Positions 26,801-35,297 of a DNA stretch of 64,000 nt are shown here, piece after piece (within the stretch, counting starts at the first letter, position 1; each line of letters begins with the position of its first letter). The stretch covers positions 341,913 through 405,912 of the forward strand of contig MKVT01000013.1 of the NCBI GenBank assembly GCA_001898935.1, given 5' to 3'. The position numbers and the translations under genes are program-made. This DNA is from Paludibacter sp. 47-17 (GTDB lineage: Bacteria; Bacteroidota; Bacteroidia; Bacteroidales; Paludibacteraceae). Under the pieces are notes generated by a model. The model was not told where the DNA came from and did not search any database. It worked only from the letters and a program-made list of their open reading frames with translations.

Positions 26801-27014
26801 CCCGATACTGATGACCGCACTTACGGCGGCATTGGCACTTATCCCGCTCGTTTTTCAGGGCGATAAGCCCGGCAACGAGATACAAAGCCCGATGGCAGTT
26901 GTAGTGTTGGGTGGATTGCTTACGTCCACGCTATTAAATATTTATATTGTGCCTGTAGTGTACGAAATGTTGGAAAAAAGAAAACAGAAGAAAAATGAAA
27001 AAAATAGTAATTAG
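23841..27014 (+). CDS. czcA: heavy-metal RND efflux permease (CzcA type)
   Basis: A 1057-residue inner-membrane pump of the HME-RND group. It starts with IIKFSLNNKLFVLLGAVLLIVGG (first helix) and has the porter-domain phrase DVFPDLTAPTVVVMT and a helix-4 motif with acidic residues in SLVDDAIIDVENVYKR (residues about 395-410), the proton-relay DD...E pattern of metal-exporting RND proteins. The second half repeats the layout with ATRNGILLISKYQHM and LNPILMTALTAALALIPL. Likely substrates are Zn, Co, Cd or Cu(I)/Ag; the acidic relay favours divalent metals. It overlaps the channel gene by 20 bp. Confidence 0.92.
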   Translation: MLNKIIKFSLNNKLFVLLGAVLLIVGGTYISQKMDIDVFPDLTAPTVVVMTDAHGMAAEEVERLVTFHIETAVNGATDVRRVRSASMQGYSFVWVEFGWGTDIFKARQIVSEKMVSLGSELPADVVPVLAPQSSIMGEILLLGLQADSTSMMELRTLADWVVKPSILATGGVSQVTIIGGDYKQYQILADPQKMDVYGVSMNELENVGSTFSANSSGSVIRDYGNEFILRGMARTNSLEELGATFIKTVNGKPVVVSDVAEIVIGSALKLGSASQNGKPAVILAISKQPNINTLNVTENIERRLAEIQATLPADVKLDTKIFRQADFIESSVNNVGGALMEGALFVVIILFLFLGSLRTTVISVVAIPLSLLGAIIVLYLLGMNINTMTLGGMCIAIGSLVDDAIIDVENVYKRLRQNHRKPKEHRQSSFTIVFDASREIRASILNATLIIIVAFVPLFFLTGMEGRMLKPLGVAYIVSLFMSLIVAMTVTPLMCKLMLSGDKYLDKNEKDSLLTRKLSTFYGSSLQWVLRNKKKVLYPTIGVFIVSLGLFFTMGQSFLPEFNEGSLVISAVTKPGVSLEESSRLGNLIETELMNIPEVTGTARRTGRGELDEHAQSSNSAEIDVMFQLKDRSREEFMEDVRHTLAGVPGMATTVGQPLGHRIDHMLSGTRANIAIKIFGPDLSRLFMMGNQIQNSIKGIDGLVDVAVEQQTETPQLQVRANRGMLAKYGITIEDFNKFIDIAYGGEKLADIYEGQRSFDLVLRLNQNYTQSIDQVKAALIDIGNGRKVPLEEIAEVVSVGGPNTITRENVQRKIVVSANVSGRDLKGVVEDIKANIGANINLPEGYRVEYGGQFESAESASRTLLITSFLALCVIFLLLYGEFKNLTLSAIVLLNLPLALIGGVFAVFFTSDIVSIPSIIGFITLFGIATRNGILLISKYQHMQQHNEELQISSDELKSEGIDSEIEVQDSKLREIVVHGSMDRLNPILMTALTAALALIPLVFQGDKPGNEIQSPMAVVVLGGLLTSTLLNIYIVPVVYEMLEKRKQKKNEKNSN

Positions 27015-28173
27015 CCTATTGTTCGTATCCGTTCTGTTTTCTGCGAAAGCACAAAACGGATATGAAACTGTTTTGCAAACAATAGAAGCAAACAGTTCCA
27101 CGCTCACTGCGCTGCGTGAACAGATGGAAGCGCAAAAATTGGGTAACCGCACGGGAATCTACCTTGCCAATCCCGAAGTTGAATTTCACTATCTATGGGG
27201 TAATCCCAACGTCATAGGCAACCGCACGGACTTTACCGTAAAGCAATCGTTCGACTTCCCAACGGCTTACAGCCACAGGGGAAAGATTGCCGACCTGCAA
27301 AACGCCAATGCGGAAATGCAGTACAAAGCCGAGCGGATTAACCTGCTGTTGGCAGCCAAAAAAGTTTGCGTTGATTTGGTGTACTACAATACCTTAGCGA
27401 AAGAGTATGCCGCAAGGTTGCAGAATGCCGAACGCATTGCCGCTACCTACCAGTCGCGCATGGCGAAAGGCGATGCCAACGTATTGGAAAACAACAAGGC
27501 GCAACTGAACCTGACAACCGTTCAAAACGAAATGGCACGTATCAGGACAGAACAGGCGACTTTGCTGTCCCAACTCAAAGGGTTGAACGGCGGCAAGGAC
27601 ATTGCTTTTACCGATGATGTGTACCCTGCCAACGTGCTGCCTGCCAATTTTGAAGACTGGTACGCCTCTGCCGAACCGAAAAGCCCCGTGTTACAATACG
27701 TCAGCGGACAAATCGAAATCAGCAAGCGGCAAATAAAGTTGAATCAGGCAATGGGCTTGCCCAAGTTTTCGGCGGGCTACATGAGCGAAGCGGTAACAGG
27801 CGAACGCTTCCAAGGCGTTATGGTCGGTGTTTCCATTCCGCTTTGGGAAAACAAAAACCGCGTTAAACAAGCCCGTGCACAGGTTACAGCCGACGAATCG
27901 GTGTTGGCTGACACCAAAGTGCAGTTTTATAACCGCCTGCAAAGCCTGCACCTGAAAGCGTCGGGCTTACAACAGAACGCGTTGAAATACCGCCAGTCCA
28001 TTACGGCTAACGGCAACGAACCGCTGCTGAAAAGAGCCTTGGACGCAGGCGAAATCTCACTGCTTACCTACCTCATGGAAGTGGAATACTACTACGATGC
28101 CATCAACAAGGTATTGGAAGCGGAGAGAGATTATAATTTATCATTGGCGGAGTTATCGGCGGTGGAACTTTAA
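26995..28173 (+). CDS. czcC: TolC-family outer-membrane channel of the Czc pump
   Basis: A 392-residue outer-membrane efflux protein with signal peptide (VISLLFVSVLFSAKAQNGY), then EANSSTLTALREQMEAQKLG and two helical-hairpin repeats (NNKAQLNLTTVQNEMARI; ARAQVTADESVLAD). It is short for the family (CzcC-like). Its start lies inside the end of czcA, so translation is probably coupled. It completes the tripartite CzcBAC export system. Confidence 0.9.
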   Translation: MKKIVISLLFVSVLFSAKAQNGYETVLQTIEANSSTLTALREQMEAQKLGNRTGIYLANPEVEFHYLWGNPNVIGNRTDFTVKQSFDFPTAYSHRGKIADLQNANAEMQYKAERINLLLAAKKVCVDLVYYNTLAKEYAARLQNAERIAATYQSRMAKGDANVLENNKAQLNLTTVQNEMARIRTEQATLLSQLKGLNGGKDIAFTDDVYPANVLPANFEDWYASAEPKSPVLQYVSGQIEISKRQIKLNQAMGLPKFSAGYMSEAVTGERFQGVMVGVSIPLWENKNRVKQARAQVTADESVLADTKVQFYNRLQSLHLKASGLQQNALKYRQSITANGNEPLLKRALDAGEISLLTYLMEVEYYYDAINKVLEAERDYNLSLAELSAVEL

Positions 28174-28180
28174 GTTTTGA

Positions 28181-28624
28181 ATGATGTGTATGCACAGTAA
28201 AATGAAATTGTACAAAGAAAACAAGCTGTTGCTTGTTTTGGCAGGGATATTAGTTCTTGCTCATGCTGTTATACCCCATACGCATCATTTCAGTTTCTTT
28301 TCATCCGTAGTCGATCTGTTGGGAGAGGATTTTAAGGAACAATTTGAACACCATAATCCAACAACAGATAAAACAAAAGAATGCTATTGTAGCTATCGGT
28401 TTGATTATTCTGATTCAGATGATACAACAGGGCTACATCTTAAAAAAACGAATGACAAGAAAGAATATGTCCTGGATTATCAACCATCTTACATGGTTGA
28501 TAATCCACCGGACATAACTTGCGAAACGAAGTTACTTTCATTATTTAATCCCAATGTTGCATTCAACTATACTGACTGTATAGTGCTTTTTGTGGGGCTT
28601 AGAGCACCACCCTTTGTTTGTTAG
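28181..28624 (+). CDS. small membrane protein with HTHH motif, DUF6769-like
   Basis: A 147-residue protein with one hydrophobic segment (LLLVLAGILVLAHAVIPHTHHF), a His cluster, a cysteine pair ECYC near residue 67, and an end reading GLRAPPFVC. It resembles the protein at 21459 in layout (helix, His cluster, RAPP end), so the metal module is bracketed by two related proteins. Metal binding at the membrane surface is likely. The start could be at 28181 or 28202 (MKLYKENK). It follows czcC by 7 bp and precedes the P-type ATPase, so it is in the same operon. Confidence 0.65.
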   Translation: MMCMHSKMKLYKENKLLLVLAGILVLAHAVIPHTHHFSFFSSVVDLLGEDFKEQFEHHNPTTDKTKECYCSYRFDYSDSDDTTGLHLKKTNDKKEYVLDYQPSYMVDNPPDITCETKLLSLFNPNVAFNYTDCIVLFVGLRAPPFVC

Positions 28625-28674
28625 ACACATCGCTTTTTATCAAATCAATGTTTAACGAACAAATAAAAATTAAA

Positions 28675-30546
28675 ATGAAAAAAATATTTAGTTTTCTCGA
28701 AAGTCTTCCGATGACAATAGTAGGAGGTGTTTTCCTTGCCATAAGTTTAGTGTTGTTATTGACAGACACAAAAATGCTCATCGATCCCGCGTGGGTAACT
28801 GTTTTTATATGCGGATTACCGCTACTGTATCTCGCTCTTACCCGTTTGATTTTTCAACGGTGGGTATCATCTGCTTTGTTAATATCTATCGCGATGGTTG
28901 CTGCTATTGCCATAGGCGAACTTTTTGCCGCAGGCGAAGTAGCTTTCATCATGGCTATCGGTGCTTTGCTCGAAGAACGGGCGGCAGGCAGAGCCAGAAA
29001 AGGCATCAGCAAACTGTTGAACCTTGCTCCGCAGAAAGGACGGCGCATTATTACGGTTGATGGCAACATCACGGAAGAAATCGTTCCTGTGGAAGAAATA
29101 CACAGGGATGATTTATTACGTGTATTTCCAGGAGAAACAATTCCTGTCGATGGAAAAATTGTTTTTGGGAACACTTCCATAGACCAATCCATTATGACGG
29201 GAGAGTCTTTGCCGGTGGATAAGAGTATCGGCGATGATGTATTCTGCGGAACGATCAATCGCTTCGGCTCTATCGACATCGAAGCGACTAAAGTGGGCAA
29301 AGATTCTTCACTCCAAAAGATGGTCGATATGGTAAAATCCGCCGAGAATAAAAAGGCTCCGATGGAACGCATCGTCGATAAATGGGCTACATGGCTTGTT
29401 CCTATCGCTCTGCTGATCGCTATATTGGCTTATTTCTTCACAGGCGATATTGTCCGTGCGGTAACTGTACTGGTTGTTTTTTGTCCCTGTGCATTGGTCT
29501 TGGCTACTCCTACGTCTGTAATTGCAGCCATCGGGCAGGCAACCAAGCATGGTGTACTCATTAAATCGGGCGAAGCATTGGAAGCAATGGGTAAGGTGAA
29601 TAGCGTTACATTCGATAAAACCGGAACACTTACTTACGGCAAGTTAGAAATTAGTGACCTGCTTATGTTTTCAGACGATATGAATGAGCGGGATTTACTA
29701 TCCCTTATTGCTTCTGCCGAGTTGCGGTCTGAACATCCATTGGGAAAAGCCGTCGTAAAATATGCACGGGATAAAGGTATTGATGTGAGGGAGCCTTCCA
29801 CATTTGAAATGATACCGGGTAAGGGGCTGAAAGCCGTTATTGACGAACACGAAGTAATATGCAGCAACACTGCATTACTACAAGAAAACGGAATCCAAAT
29901 AGAAGATAAAGTAACAGATTCTTTACAGAATACACGTCAGGAAGGCAAGGCTTCAATCTTAGTTGCTTTAAATGGAAAGTGCGTAGGTCTTGTCGCCTTA
30001 TCCGATGTCATTCGTCCCGATGCAAAAGAGATGGTGGGCAAACTGCAAAAGATGGGTACGGAAGTAATCCTGCTGACGGGCGATAACAAGCAAGCTGCCT
30101 CCTATTTTGCAGAACAGGCGGGAATAGATACCATTTATGCCGAACTACTTCCCGGACAGAAAGTAGAGCAGATTGAAATACTACAGCAAGAAGGACGAAA
30201 AGTTTGTATGATAGGCGACGGTGTTAATGATGCTCCGGCTCTTAAAACTGCTGATGTCGGTGTGGCAATGGGAAGTATGGGCAGCGATATCGCCATTGAA
30301 GCTGCTGATATTGCGCTGATGGGCGATGAAATATCAAAGATACCGTATCTCAAAAAGTTATCTAACTCCACTTTGAGCACGATAAAATTCAATATAACCC
30401 TTTCGATGGTTATCAATTTCGTGGCGATAGGCATGTCGCTTATGGGATGGTTAAACCCGATTACCGGAGCATTGGTACATAATGCAGGTTCCGTACTGGT
30501 TGTATTGAATGCAGCATTGTTGTACGACAGGAAATTGAAGTATTGA
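28675..30546 (+). CDS. P1B-type heavy-metal ATPase (CadA/ZntA class)
   Basis: A 623-residue metal-transporting ATPase. It has two N-terminal helices, the A-domain motif MTGESLPVDK near residue 174, the membrane metal site FCPCALVLATPT near 270 (CPC), DKTGT phosphorylation motif near 312, HP-containing nucleotide domain (SEHPLGKA) and GDGVNDAPAL hinge. There is no N-terminal heavy-metal-binding (HMA) domain, so the His-rich neighbours may do that job. CPC with the rest of the sequence fits export of Zn, Cd or Pb more than Cu, but this is not certain. An alternative ATG at 28648 adds nine residues. Confidence 0.9.
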   Translation: MKKIFSFLESLPMTIVGGVFLAISLVLLLTDTKMLIDPAWVTVFICGLPLLYLALTRLIFQRWVSSALLISIAMVAAIAIGELFAAGEVAFIMAIGALLEERAAGRARKGISKLLNLAPQKGRRIITVDGNITEEIVPVEEIHRDDLLRVFPGETIPVDGKIVFGNTSIDQSIMTGESLPVDKSIGDDVFCGTINRFGSIDIEATKVGKDSSLQKMVDMVKSAENKKAPMERIVDKWATWLVPIALLIAILAYFFTGDIVRAVTVLVVFCPCALVLATPTSVIAAIGQATKHGVLIKSGEALEAMGKVNSVTFDKTGTLTYGKLEISDLLMFSDDMNERDLLSLIASAELRSEHPLGKAVVKYARDKGIDVREPSTFEMIPGKGLKAVIDEHEVICSNTALLQENGIQIEDKVTDSLQNTRQEGKASILVALNGKCVGLVALSDVIRPDAKEMVGKLQKMGTEVILLTGDNKQAASYFAEQAGIDTIYAELLPGQKVEQIEILQQEGRKVCMIGDGVNDAPALKTADVGVAMGSMGSDIAIEAADIALMGDEISKIPYLKKLSNSTLSTIKFNITLSMVINFVAIGMSLMGWLNPITGALVHNAGSVLVVLNAALLYDRKLKY

Positions 30547-30571
30547 TTTCATTAAATGGGCGCCACTGCTG

Positions 30572-30636
30572 GTAAATAGCATTTTCCCAACCTTTGTGTC
30601 AATGTTTTTCTAAACAGCGACACAAAGGCTATTTAC
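30572..30636. terminator. nested inverted repeats after the metal operon
   Basis: CCTTTGTGTC (30591-30600) pairs with GACACAAAGG (30619-30628), and outside it GTAAATAGC (30572-30580) pairs with GCTATTTAC (30628-30636). This gives a long interrupted stem 26 bp after the ATPase stop. There is no clear T-run. The rest of 30547-30884 shows no gene. Confidence 0.5.
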
Positions 30637-30884
30637 TTATAGCTGTTTAGCTGTAATTATCAAGGTTTCTTCGTTTGACGCCAAGTAGGCGGTTTACAGA
30701 ATGCGAAATAGGTGCAGCGAAAACAAGTGCCTATTCCTTATTTTAGGCGAAAAACCCAACCTGATTTTCGGAATTGCTTTACTGATAATGATAGCGGGGA
30801 CGGATAGGAAGGTTGCAAACTAATAACATCGAAGTTAGGGGAACTTCAATTTAGAGTAAAATAAAGGATGATGAACTGTATATA

Positions 30885-31346
30885 ATGGAATTACTTGGTG
30901 ACTGGGGTTATTTAGGTTTGTTTTTGGGCTGCTTTTTGGCAGCAACCATCATTCCCTTTAGTTCAGATGCATTATTTGTATCCGCACTGGCTCTTGACGG
31001 CAGCATTCCATTGACTTTGTTTTGGGGCGTTTCTGGCAACTGGTTAGGCGGATTAGTTACCTACTGGATGGGCTATGTTGGCAAATGGGAATGGATTGAG
31101 AAATGGTTCAGGGTAAAACCTGAAACGCTTGAAAAGCAAAAAAAGAGAGTGAATAAATACGGTAGTTGGCTTGCGCTTTTGACTTGGATTCCTATAATCG
31201 GGGATGTTTTTGCATTGGCATTGGGTTTTTACCGCACTAATTTTTATTCATCCGCTTTCTTTATGCTTATAGGTAAACTGGTTCGGTTTGTCTTGATAAT
31301 TATTGTTTTTGTGTATTTTAAAGTCGAATTGGATTGGTTTGTTTAA
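30885..31346 (+). CDS. YqaA/DedA-like inner-membrane protein
   Basis: A 153-residue membrane protein with four hydrophobic stretches. It has LGLFLGCFLAATIIPFSSD near the start, GVSGNWLGGLVTYWMGY, and LLTWIPIIGDVFALALGF in the middle, a pattern typical of the VTT/YqaA branch of DedA-like proteins. DedA relatives move lipid carriers or support envelope and proton balance. It stands alone between the metal operon and rteC. In ICEs it is usually counted as cargo, often beside metal-resistance genes. Confidence 0.8.
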   Translation: MELLGDWGYLGLFLGCFLAATIIPFSSDALFVSALALDGSIPLTLFWGVSGNWLGGLVTYWMGYVGKWEWIEKWFRVKPETLEKQKKRVNKYGSWLALLTWIPIIGDVFALALGFYRTNFYSSAFFMLIGKLVRFVLIIIVFVYFKVELDWFV

Positions 31347-31413
31347 GTTGATATGTTGCAATATTTAGGATAATCATGTCTAAATAATTGTTGGATAAAT
31401 ATATAGTAGTTAA

Positions 31414-32259
31414 ATGAGAAAGAAAATAGACAAAATAACGGAGCAGTTGAATACTCAATTTCAGGCGATTGACATGTCGGAAATGAGTATTTTGAAAAAA
31501 GCAGAAGAATCAGTTTTGCTGCTGGAGACTGCCTTTGAACAGTTGAAAAACTTTATATATGGCTATACTTTTGAAAGTGAAGCGGAAGAAATACACTTCT
31601 TTAAAGAAGTAAAGCCAAAGATATTTCACAAGTTAATCTATTACCGCAAGATTTACAATTTTGAAGCCATGCGCCCAAACGGTAGCATCAGCGTTCAGAA
31701 AAATTACATAGAAAAAGAACTTGACCATCTGAAATATGTATTTGATAAGAACATAGATTTCTACAAATATTATCGTTCGGAAAGTACGCATTTAGACAGA
31801 TACTATTTTCTGCGCGGCAAGCCCGATATACAAATGATGTTGGAAACATTTTACTTTGAACGCGACCCGAAGTTTTCCACTTCGTGCGATTTCAAAGTCG
31901 CAAAGATTTTGGCAAACGAGTTATTGCGTATCTATTTCAATGAAGAACTCATGGCATTAGAGCATCCGCAACACCCGCAATCCGATTGTTATACATCGCT
32001 TAAAGCAAAGGAAACGTGGACACGCAACAAAACAGACCTTGTAGAGTTGATATATGCCATTTGCGAAGCCGATTGTTTCAATTTCGGACGAATATCACGA
32101 ATACGTCTGACTGAATACTTTGAAAATGTGTTTAATATTGATTTGGGCGATGTATATCACACCTACCTTACCCTTCGTGGGCGCGTAAACCGCACTCAAT
32201 TCTTAGACGAGTTGAAAGACAAATTGATTGCAAAAATGGATAAAGACGATAGTAAGTAG
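31414..32259 (+). CDS. rteC: RteC-family regulator of ICE excision
   Basis: A 281-residue protein with the RteC pattern: an N-terminal helix with coiled-coil character, EEIHFFKEVKPKIFHKLIYYRKIYNFE near residue 50 (key part FFKEVKPKIFHKLIYYR), YYFLRGKPDIQ in the middle and a C-terminal winged-helix-like domain (NRTQFLDELKDKL). In CTnDOT, RteC activates the excision operon after tetracycline induction through RteA/RteB. Here no rteA, rteB or tetQ is in the window, so its signal is unknown. It lies about 350 bp before the excisionase-like gene it probably controls. Confidence 0.85.
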   Translation: MRKKIDKITEQLNTQFQAIDMSEMSILKKAEESVLLLETAFEQLKNFIYGYTFESEAEEIHFFKEVKPKIFHKLIYYRKIYNFEAMRPNGSISVQKNYIEKELDHLKYVFDKNIDFYKYYRSESTHLDRYYFLRGKPDIQMMLETFYFERDPKFSTSCDFKVAKILANELLRIYFNEELMALEHPQHPQSDCYTSLKAKETWTRNKTDLVELIYAICEADCFNFGRISRIRLTEYFENVFNIDLGDVYHTYLTLRGRVNRTQFLDELKDKLIAKMDKDDSK

Positions 32260-32363
32260 TAAAATTGGGCAATTACCAAGTTCCCAATTTGACTATTTGG
32301 CAATATTGATTTTTCAATTGGCTGTAATTCAACGGATTGCTAAAGCATTTTTGCCAAGTATAG

Positions 32364-32374
32364 TACCAAGTTTT
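32364..32374. repeat. direct repeat TACCAAGTTTT, copy 1
   Basis: TACCAAGTTTT followed by cACATA here and by ACATA in the second copy 94 bp on. Both lie between rteC and the excisionase-like gene, so they may bind RteC or an excisionase. A shorter match (ACCAAGTT) lies at about 32276. Confidence 0.4.
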
Positions 32375-32396
32375 CACATATAGATTTTGATAATTT

Positions 32397-32430
32397 AAGC
32401 CTCAAAACGTCCGTTTTTGAGGCTTTTTTT
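32397..32430 (+). terminator. intrinsic terminator downstream of rteC
   Basis: AAGCCTCAAAA and its complement TTTTGAGGCTT form an 11-bp stem with a seven-base loop, ending in a run of seven T. It lies 140 bp past rteC and would isolate it from the next operon. Confidence 0.8.
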
Positions 32431-32457
32431 ATGTCATTTTGTGGCAAAAAGCACCAC

Positions 32458-32468
32458 TACCAAGTTTT
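32458..32468. repeat. direct repeat TACCAAGTTTT, copy 2
   Basis: Second copy of the 11-base repeat, on the other side of the terminator and 144 bp before the excisionase-like gene. Confidence 0.4.
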
Positions 32469-32611
32469 ACATAGCACATTCTCAAAAGTTTTGATTTTAA
32501 AATCCTTTACTGATAAGCATTTCATCGCTATTAAAAAAAATAGTTGTACCAACTTGGACGTTCAAAATTTGCAATCCACCGACATTTGCAGCAATTCAAA
32601 CAGTTATTGCT

Positions 32612-32971
32612 ATGGATGTTATCACTATCGAATCACAAGCGTATAAAGATTTAGTGGCAAAAATCAATTCGATTGCCAAGTTCGTAGTCGAACACCAGTC
32701 AACAGATGCCACCGACCCCGACGAAGAATGGGTGGACAGTTACGAGGTTTGCACTTTTCTCGCAATCAGCGAACGCACGCTGCAACGCTTGCGCTCACAA
32801 GGTAAGATTTCCTACTCGCTCATATCGGGCAAAACCTACTATACCATTGCGGAAATCAAACGAATGCTGAATGAAAAACGCATCCGCAGCAACGAAGAAG
32901 CACTTCAAAACTTAATCAACAATCACCAACAATATGTTCAACAAAGAAGAATTGCTAAGGCGAACAAATAA
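32612..32971 (+). CDS. MerR-like helix-turn-helix protein, excisionase-like
   Basis: A 119-residue protein with a coiled N-terminus and a helix-turn-helix core (VCTFLAISERTLQRLRSQGKI, key part LAISERTLQRLR) followed by a wing (YSLISGKTYYTIAEIKRML). This is the Bacteroidota excisionase/DUF HTH_17 type found at the start of CTnDOT-like excision operons (Xis2c/Xis2d). It overlaps the primase gene by 38 bp in another frame. A similar protein is encoded at 34994, so the pair probably corresponds to the two small excision factors of related ICEs. Confidence 0.82.
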   Translation: MDVITIESQAYKDLVAKINSIAKFVVEHQSTDATDPDEEWVDSYEVCTFLAISERTLQRLRSQGKISYSLISGKTYYTIAEIKRMLNEKRIRSNEEALQNLINNHQQYVQQRRIAKANK

Positions 32972-34982
32972 CGGTTTGGACGTTTTCAAACACTATATTC
33001 CGGGACAATGGCGAATCGGACGGAACTTCTTGAATCCGTTGTACGATGACAGCAAAGCATCGTGTAACGTGTTTTTTGACCGTCGCAACGGCTGTTACCG
33101 TATCAAAGATTTTGGTAACGACGATTTCAGTGGCGATTGTTTCTTTTTCGTAGGAAAACTGAAAGGCTTGGATTGCCGGAACTCAAAAGACTTTGTAGAG
33201 ATACTGCAAATTATCAATCGGGACTTATCGCTGAATTTAGATGATGGCGACACTTCGTTCGTGGTTTCAGTTTCACCAGTTATGAAGCCAGTTGCGAAAG
33301 AGGAACAGCCAATTGAACCAAAGAAAAGTAAGCCATACAGCACCATTCAGCAAAACTTCACATCCAAAGAGTTGGCGTTTTGGCAACAATACGGCATCAC
33401 TTCTGAAATACTGAAAGCCTACAAAGTCGTTTCCCTAAAAGAATTTAAGAGCGAGAATAGCGAAGGTAAACCTTTCTTTTTTACTTCATCGGAACAAGAA
33501 CCAATATTCGGATACCTTGGTAAACGGCATGTAAAAATCTACCGTCCGGTTTCTGAAATACGCTTCCTGTATGGCGGAAACTTTGGTGAAAATTATTGTT
33601 TTGGACTGGAACAACTGCCCGCCAAAGGCGATACGCTGTTCATTACAGGTGGCGAGAAAGACGTGCTTTCCTTGGCTTCACGTGGCTTTCATGCAATCTG
33701 TTTCAATTCGGAAACGGCTACCATTCCAACAAGCATCATCCGCAAACTATCACACCGCTTCAAACATATCGTTTTACTCTACGATACGGATAAAACGGGT
33801 TTGGATGCTTCGGCGAAGCACCAACAGCAATTGGCTGAATTTGGCGTAAAACGGCTCGTTTTACCGCTTGCGGGAACAAAAACAGAGAAAGATATATCTG
33901 ATTATTTCAAAGCAGAAAATACCCGCGAAAACTTTATCGGGTTGTTCATCGAATTTTTGGACACACTTTATAGCGAAACTATGGCAATTCTAAAGCCGTG
34001 TGAGATTGACTTCAATAATCCGCCAATCAAAGCAGAAATGATAATATCTATTAATGATGTCCCATTGGGGACGGAAGGCAACCTGTTCGGCATAACGGGT
34101 GGTGAAGGAACGGGAAAAAGTAACTATGTAGGGAGCCTGATTGCCGGAGCCATCCGTAACGCCGACTTTTCAATCGACACTTTGGGAACAACCATTAATG
34201 TGGACGGGAAGAACAAAGCCGTATTACTCTACGATACAGAGCAATCAGAAACGCAACTGTACAAGAACATTTCCAATATTTTGAGAAGAAGCCGTCAGGA
34301 TAAAATGCCCGACTACTTCAAAGCCTACTGCCTGACAAGCATGTCGCGCAAAGAACGCTTACAAGCCATTGTTCAAAGCATGGATAAATTCTACTACCAG
34401 TATGGCGGTATTCAAATGGTCGTTATCGACGGCATTGCCGATTTGGTACGTTGCGCCAACGACGAAGCCGAAAGTGTGGGAATCATCGACGAACTCTACC
34501 GATTGGCAGGCATCTACAAAACCTGTATCGTATGTGTACTTCACTTTATTCCCAACGGCATGAAACTACGTGGGCATTTGGGTTCAGAACTGCAACGCAA
34601 GGCGGCTGCCATCCTTTCCATCGAAAAGGATGAAGACCCAAATATCTCGGTTATCAAAGCCCTGAAAGTTCGTGACGGTAGCCCGTTGGACGTTCCGTTG
34701 ATTCAGTTCGCATGGAACAAGGAACTGGCGATGCACACATACATCGGCGAAAAAACGAAGGAAGAAAAGGAAAAACGCAAGGAAAGCGAATTGGTGAGCG
34801 TTGCCCGTGGCATCTTTGGCAAGCAACGGCATTGCACCTATGTGGACTTATGCGAGCAAATCCAAGCGATATTGGACGTGAAAGAACGCACAGCCAAAAG
34901 CTATATCAAATTCATGCGGGACAAGGAAATCATTCTGAAAGACCCGTCCAATGTAAGTTATTTCATACTCGGTCATATTTAA
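32934..34982 (+). CDS. Toprim primase-like / RecA-like helicase fusion protein
   Basis: A 682-residue fusion. Residues 1-70 resemble the primase zinc-binding region without the cysteines (CNVFFDRRNGCYRIKDFG). A Toprim domain follows with TGGEKDVLSL near 238 and VLLYDTDKTGLDAS near 281. The C-terminal half is a RecA/AAA_25-type ATPase with Walker A GGEGTGKSNY near 389, Walker B MVVIDGIADLV near 503, and a winged end. This layout fits a primase-helicase for copying the excised ICE, as in other Bacteroidales ICEs whose excised circles replicate. It is expected to act in the cytoplasm on the ICE origin. Confidence 0.8.
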   Translation: MFNKEELLRRTNNGLDVFKHYIPGQWRIGRNFLNPLYDDSKASCNVFFDRRNGCYRIKDFGNDDFSGDCFFFVGKLKGLDCRNSKDFVEILQIINRDLSLNLDDGDTSFVVSVSPVMKPVAKEEQPIEPKKSKPYSTIQQNFTSKELAFWQQYGITSEILKAYKVVSLKEFKSENSEGKPFFFTSSEQEPIFGYLGKRHVKIYRPVSEIRFLYGGNFGENYCFGLEQLPAKGDTLFITGGEKDVLSLASRGFHAICFNSETATIPTSIIRKLSHRFKHIVLLYDTDKTGLDASAKHQQQLAEFGVKRLVLPLAGTKTEKDISDYFKAENTRENFIGLFIEFLDTLYSETMAILKPCEIDFNNPPIKAEMIISINDVPLGTEGNLFGITGGEGTGKSNYVGSLIAGAIRNADFSIDTLGTTINVDGKNKAVLLYDTEQSETQLYKNISNILRRSRQDKMPDYFKAYCLTSMSRKERLQAIVQSMDKFYYQYGGIQMVVIDGIADLVRCANDEAESVGIIDELYRLAGIYKTCIVCVLHFIPNGMKLRGHLGSELQRKAAAILSIEKDEDPNISVIKALKVRDGSPLDVPLIQFAWNKELAMHTYIGEKTKEEKEKRKESELVSVARGIFGKQRHCTYVDLCEQIQAILDVKERTAKSYIKFMRDKEIILKDPSNVSYFILGHI

Positions 34983-34993
34983 AATCAAATACC

Positions 34994-35296
34994 ATGTTTA
35001 TAGATAAAAATAATTTCGAGGCGTGGATGAAACGCATTATGGATAGGCTCGATATGCTTGAAAACCGCATTACCAAAAAGGAAAAGGTACGCCACCGACT
35101 TAACGGCGAACTGTTGTTGGACAATCAGGACTTATGTTTTATGCTGAATATCTCAAAACGTACCTTGCAGCGTTACCGAAGTTCGGGGCAATTGCCGTTT
35201 AAGCGTATCGAGCAGAAAACGTACTATCTGGAATCGGATGTACATAAGTTTATCCGTGAGCATTTTAATGACGGGCGACTTCCCGGCAAGAAGTAA
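34994..35296 (+). CDS. helix-turn-helix protein, excisionase-like, second copy
   Basis: A 100-residue protein with a coiled N-terminus (WMKRIMDRLDMLENRITKK) and the helix-turn-helix CFMLNISKRTLQRYRSSGQL followed by PFKRIEQKTYYLESDVHKFI. It is a paralogue of the protein at 32612 and belongs to the same DUF/HTH_17 group. It is 11 bp downstream of the primase-helicase gene. In CTnDOT two such proteins work with Exc and integrase to control excision, so a DNA-bending role at the ICE ends is likely. Confidence 0.85.
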   Translation: MFIDKNNFEAWMKRIMDRLDMLENRITKKEKVRHRLNGELLLDNQDLCFMLNISKRTLQRYRSSGQLPFKRIEQKTYYLESDVHKFIREHFNDGRLPGKK

Positions 35297-35297
35297 T

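Noticed and set aside
31414..32259. Tetracycline resistance module linked to rteC
   Set aside because: No tetQ, rteA or rteB sequence was found in the window.
34712..34993. Long non-ATG extension of the helix-turn-helix protein at 34994
   Set aside because: It overlaps the primase-helicase gene in another frame and has no sequence character; the ATG at 34994 is the natural start.
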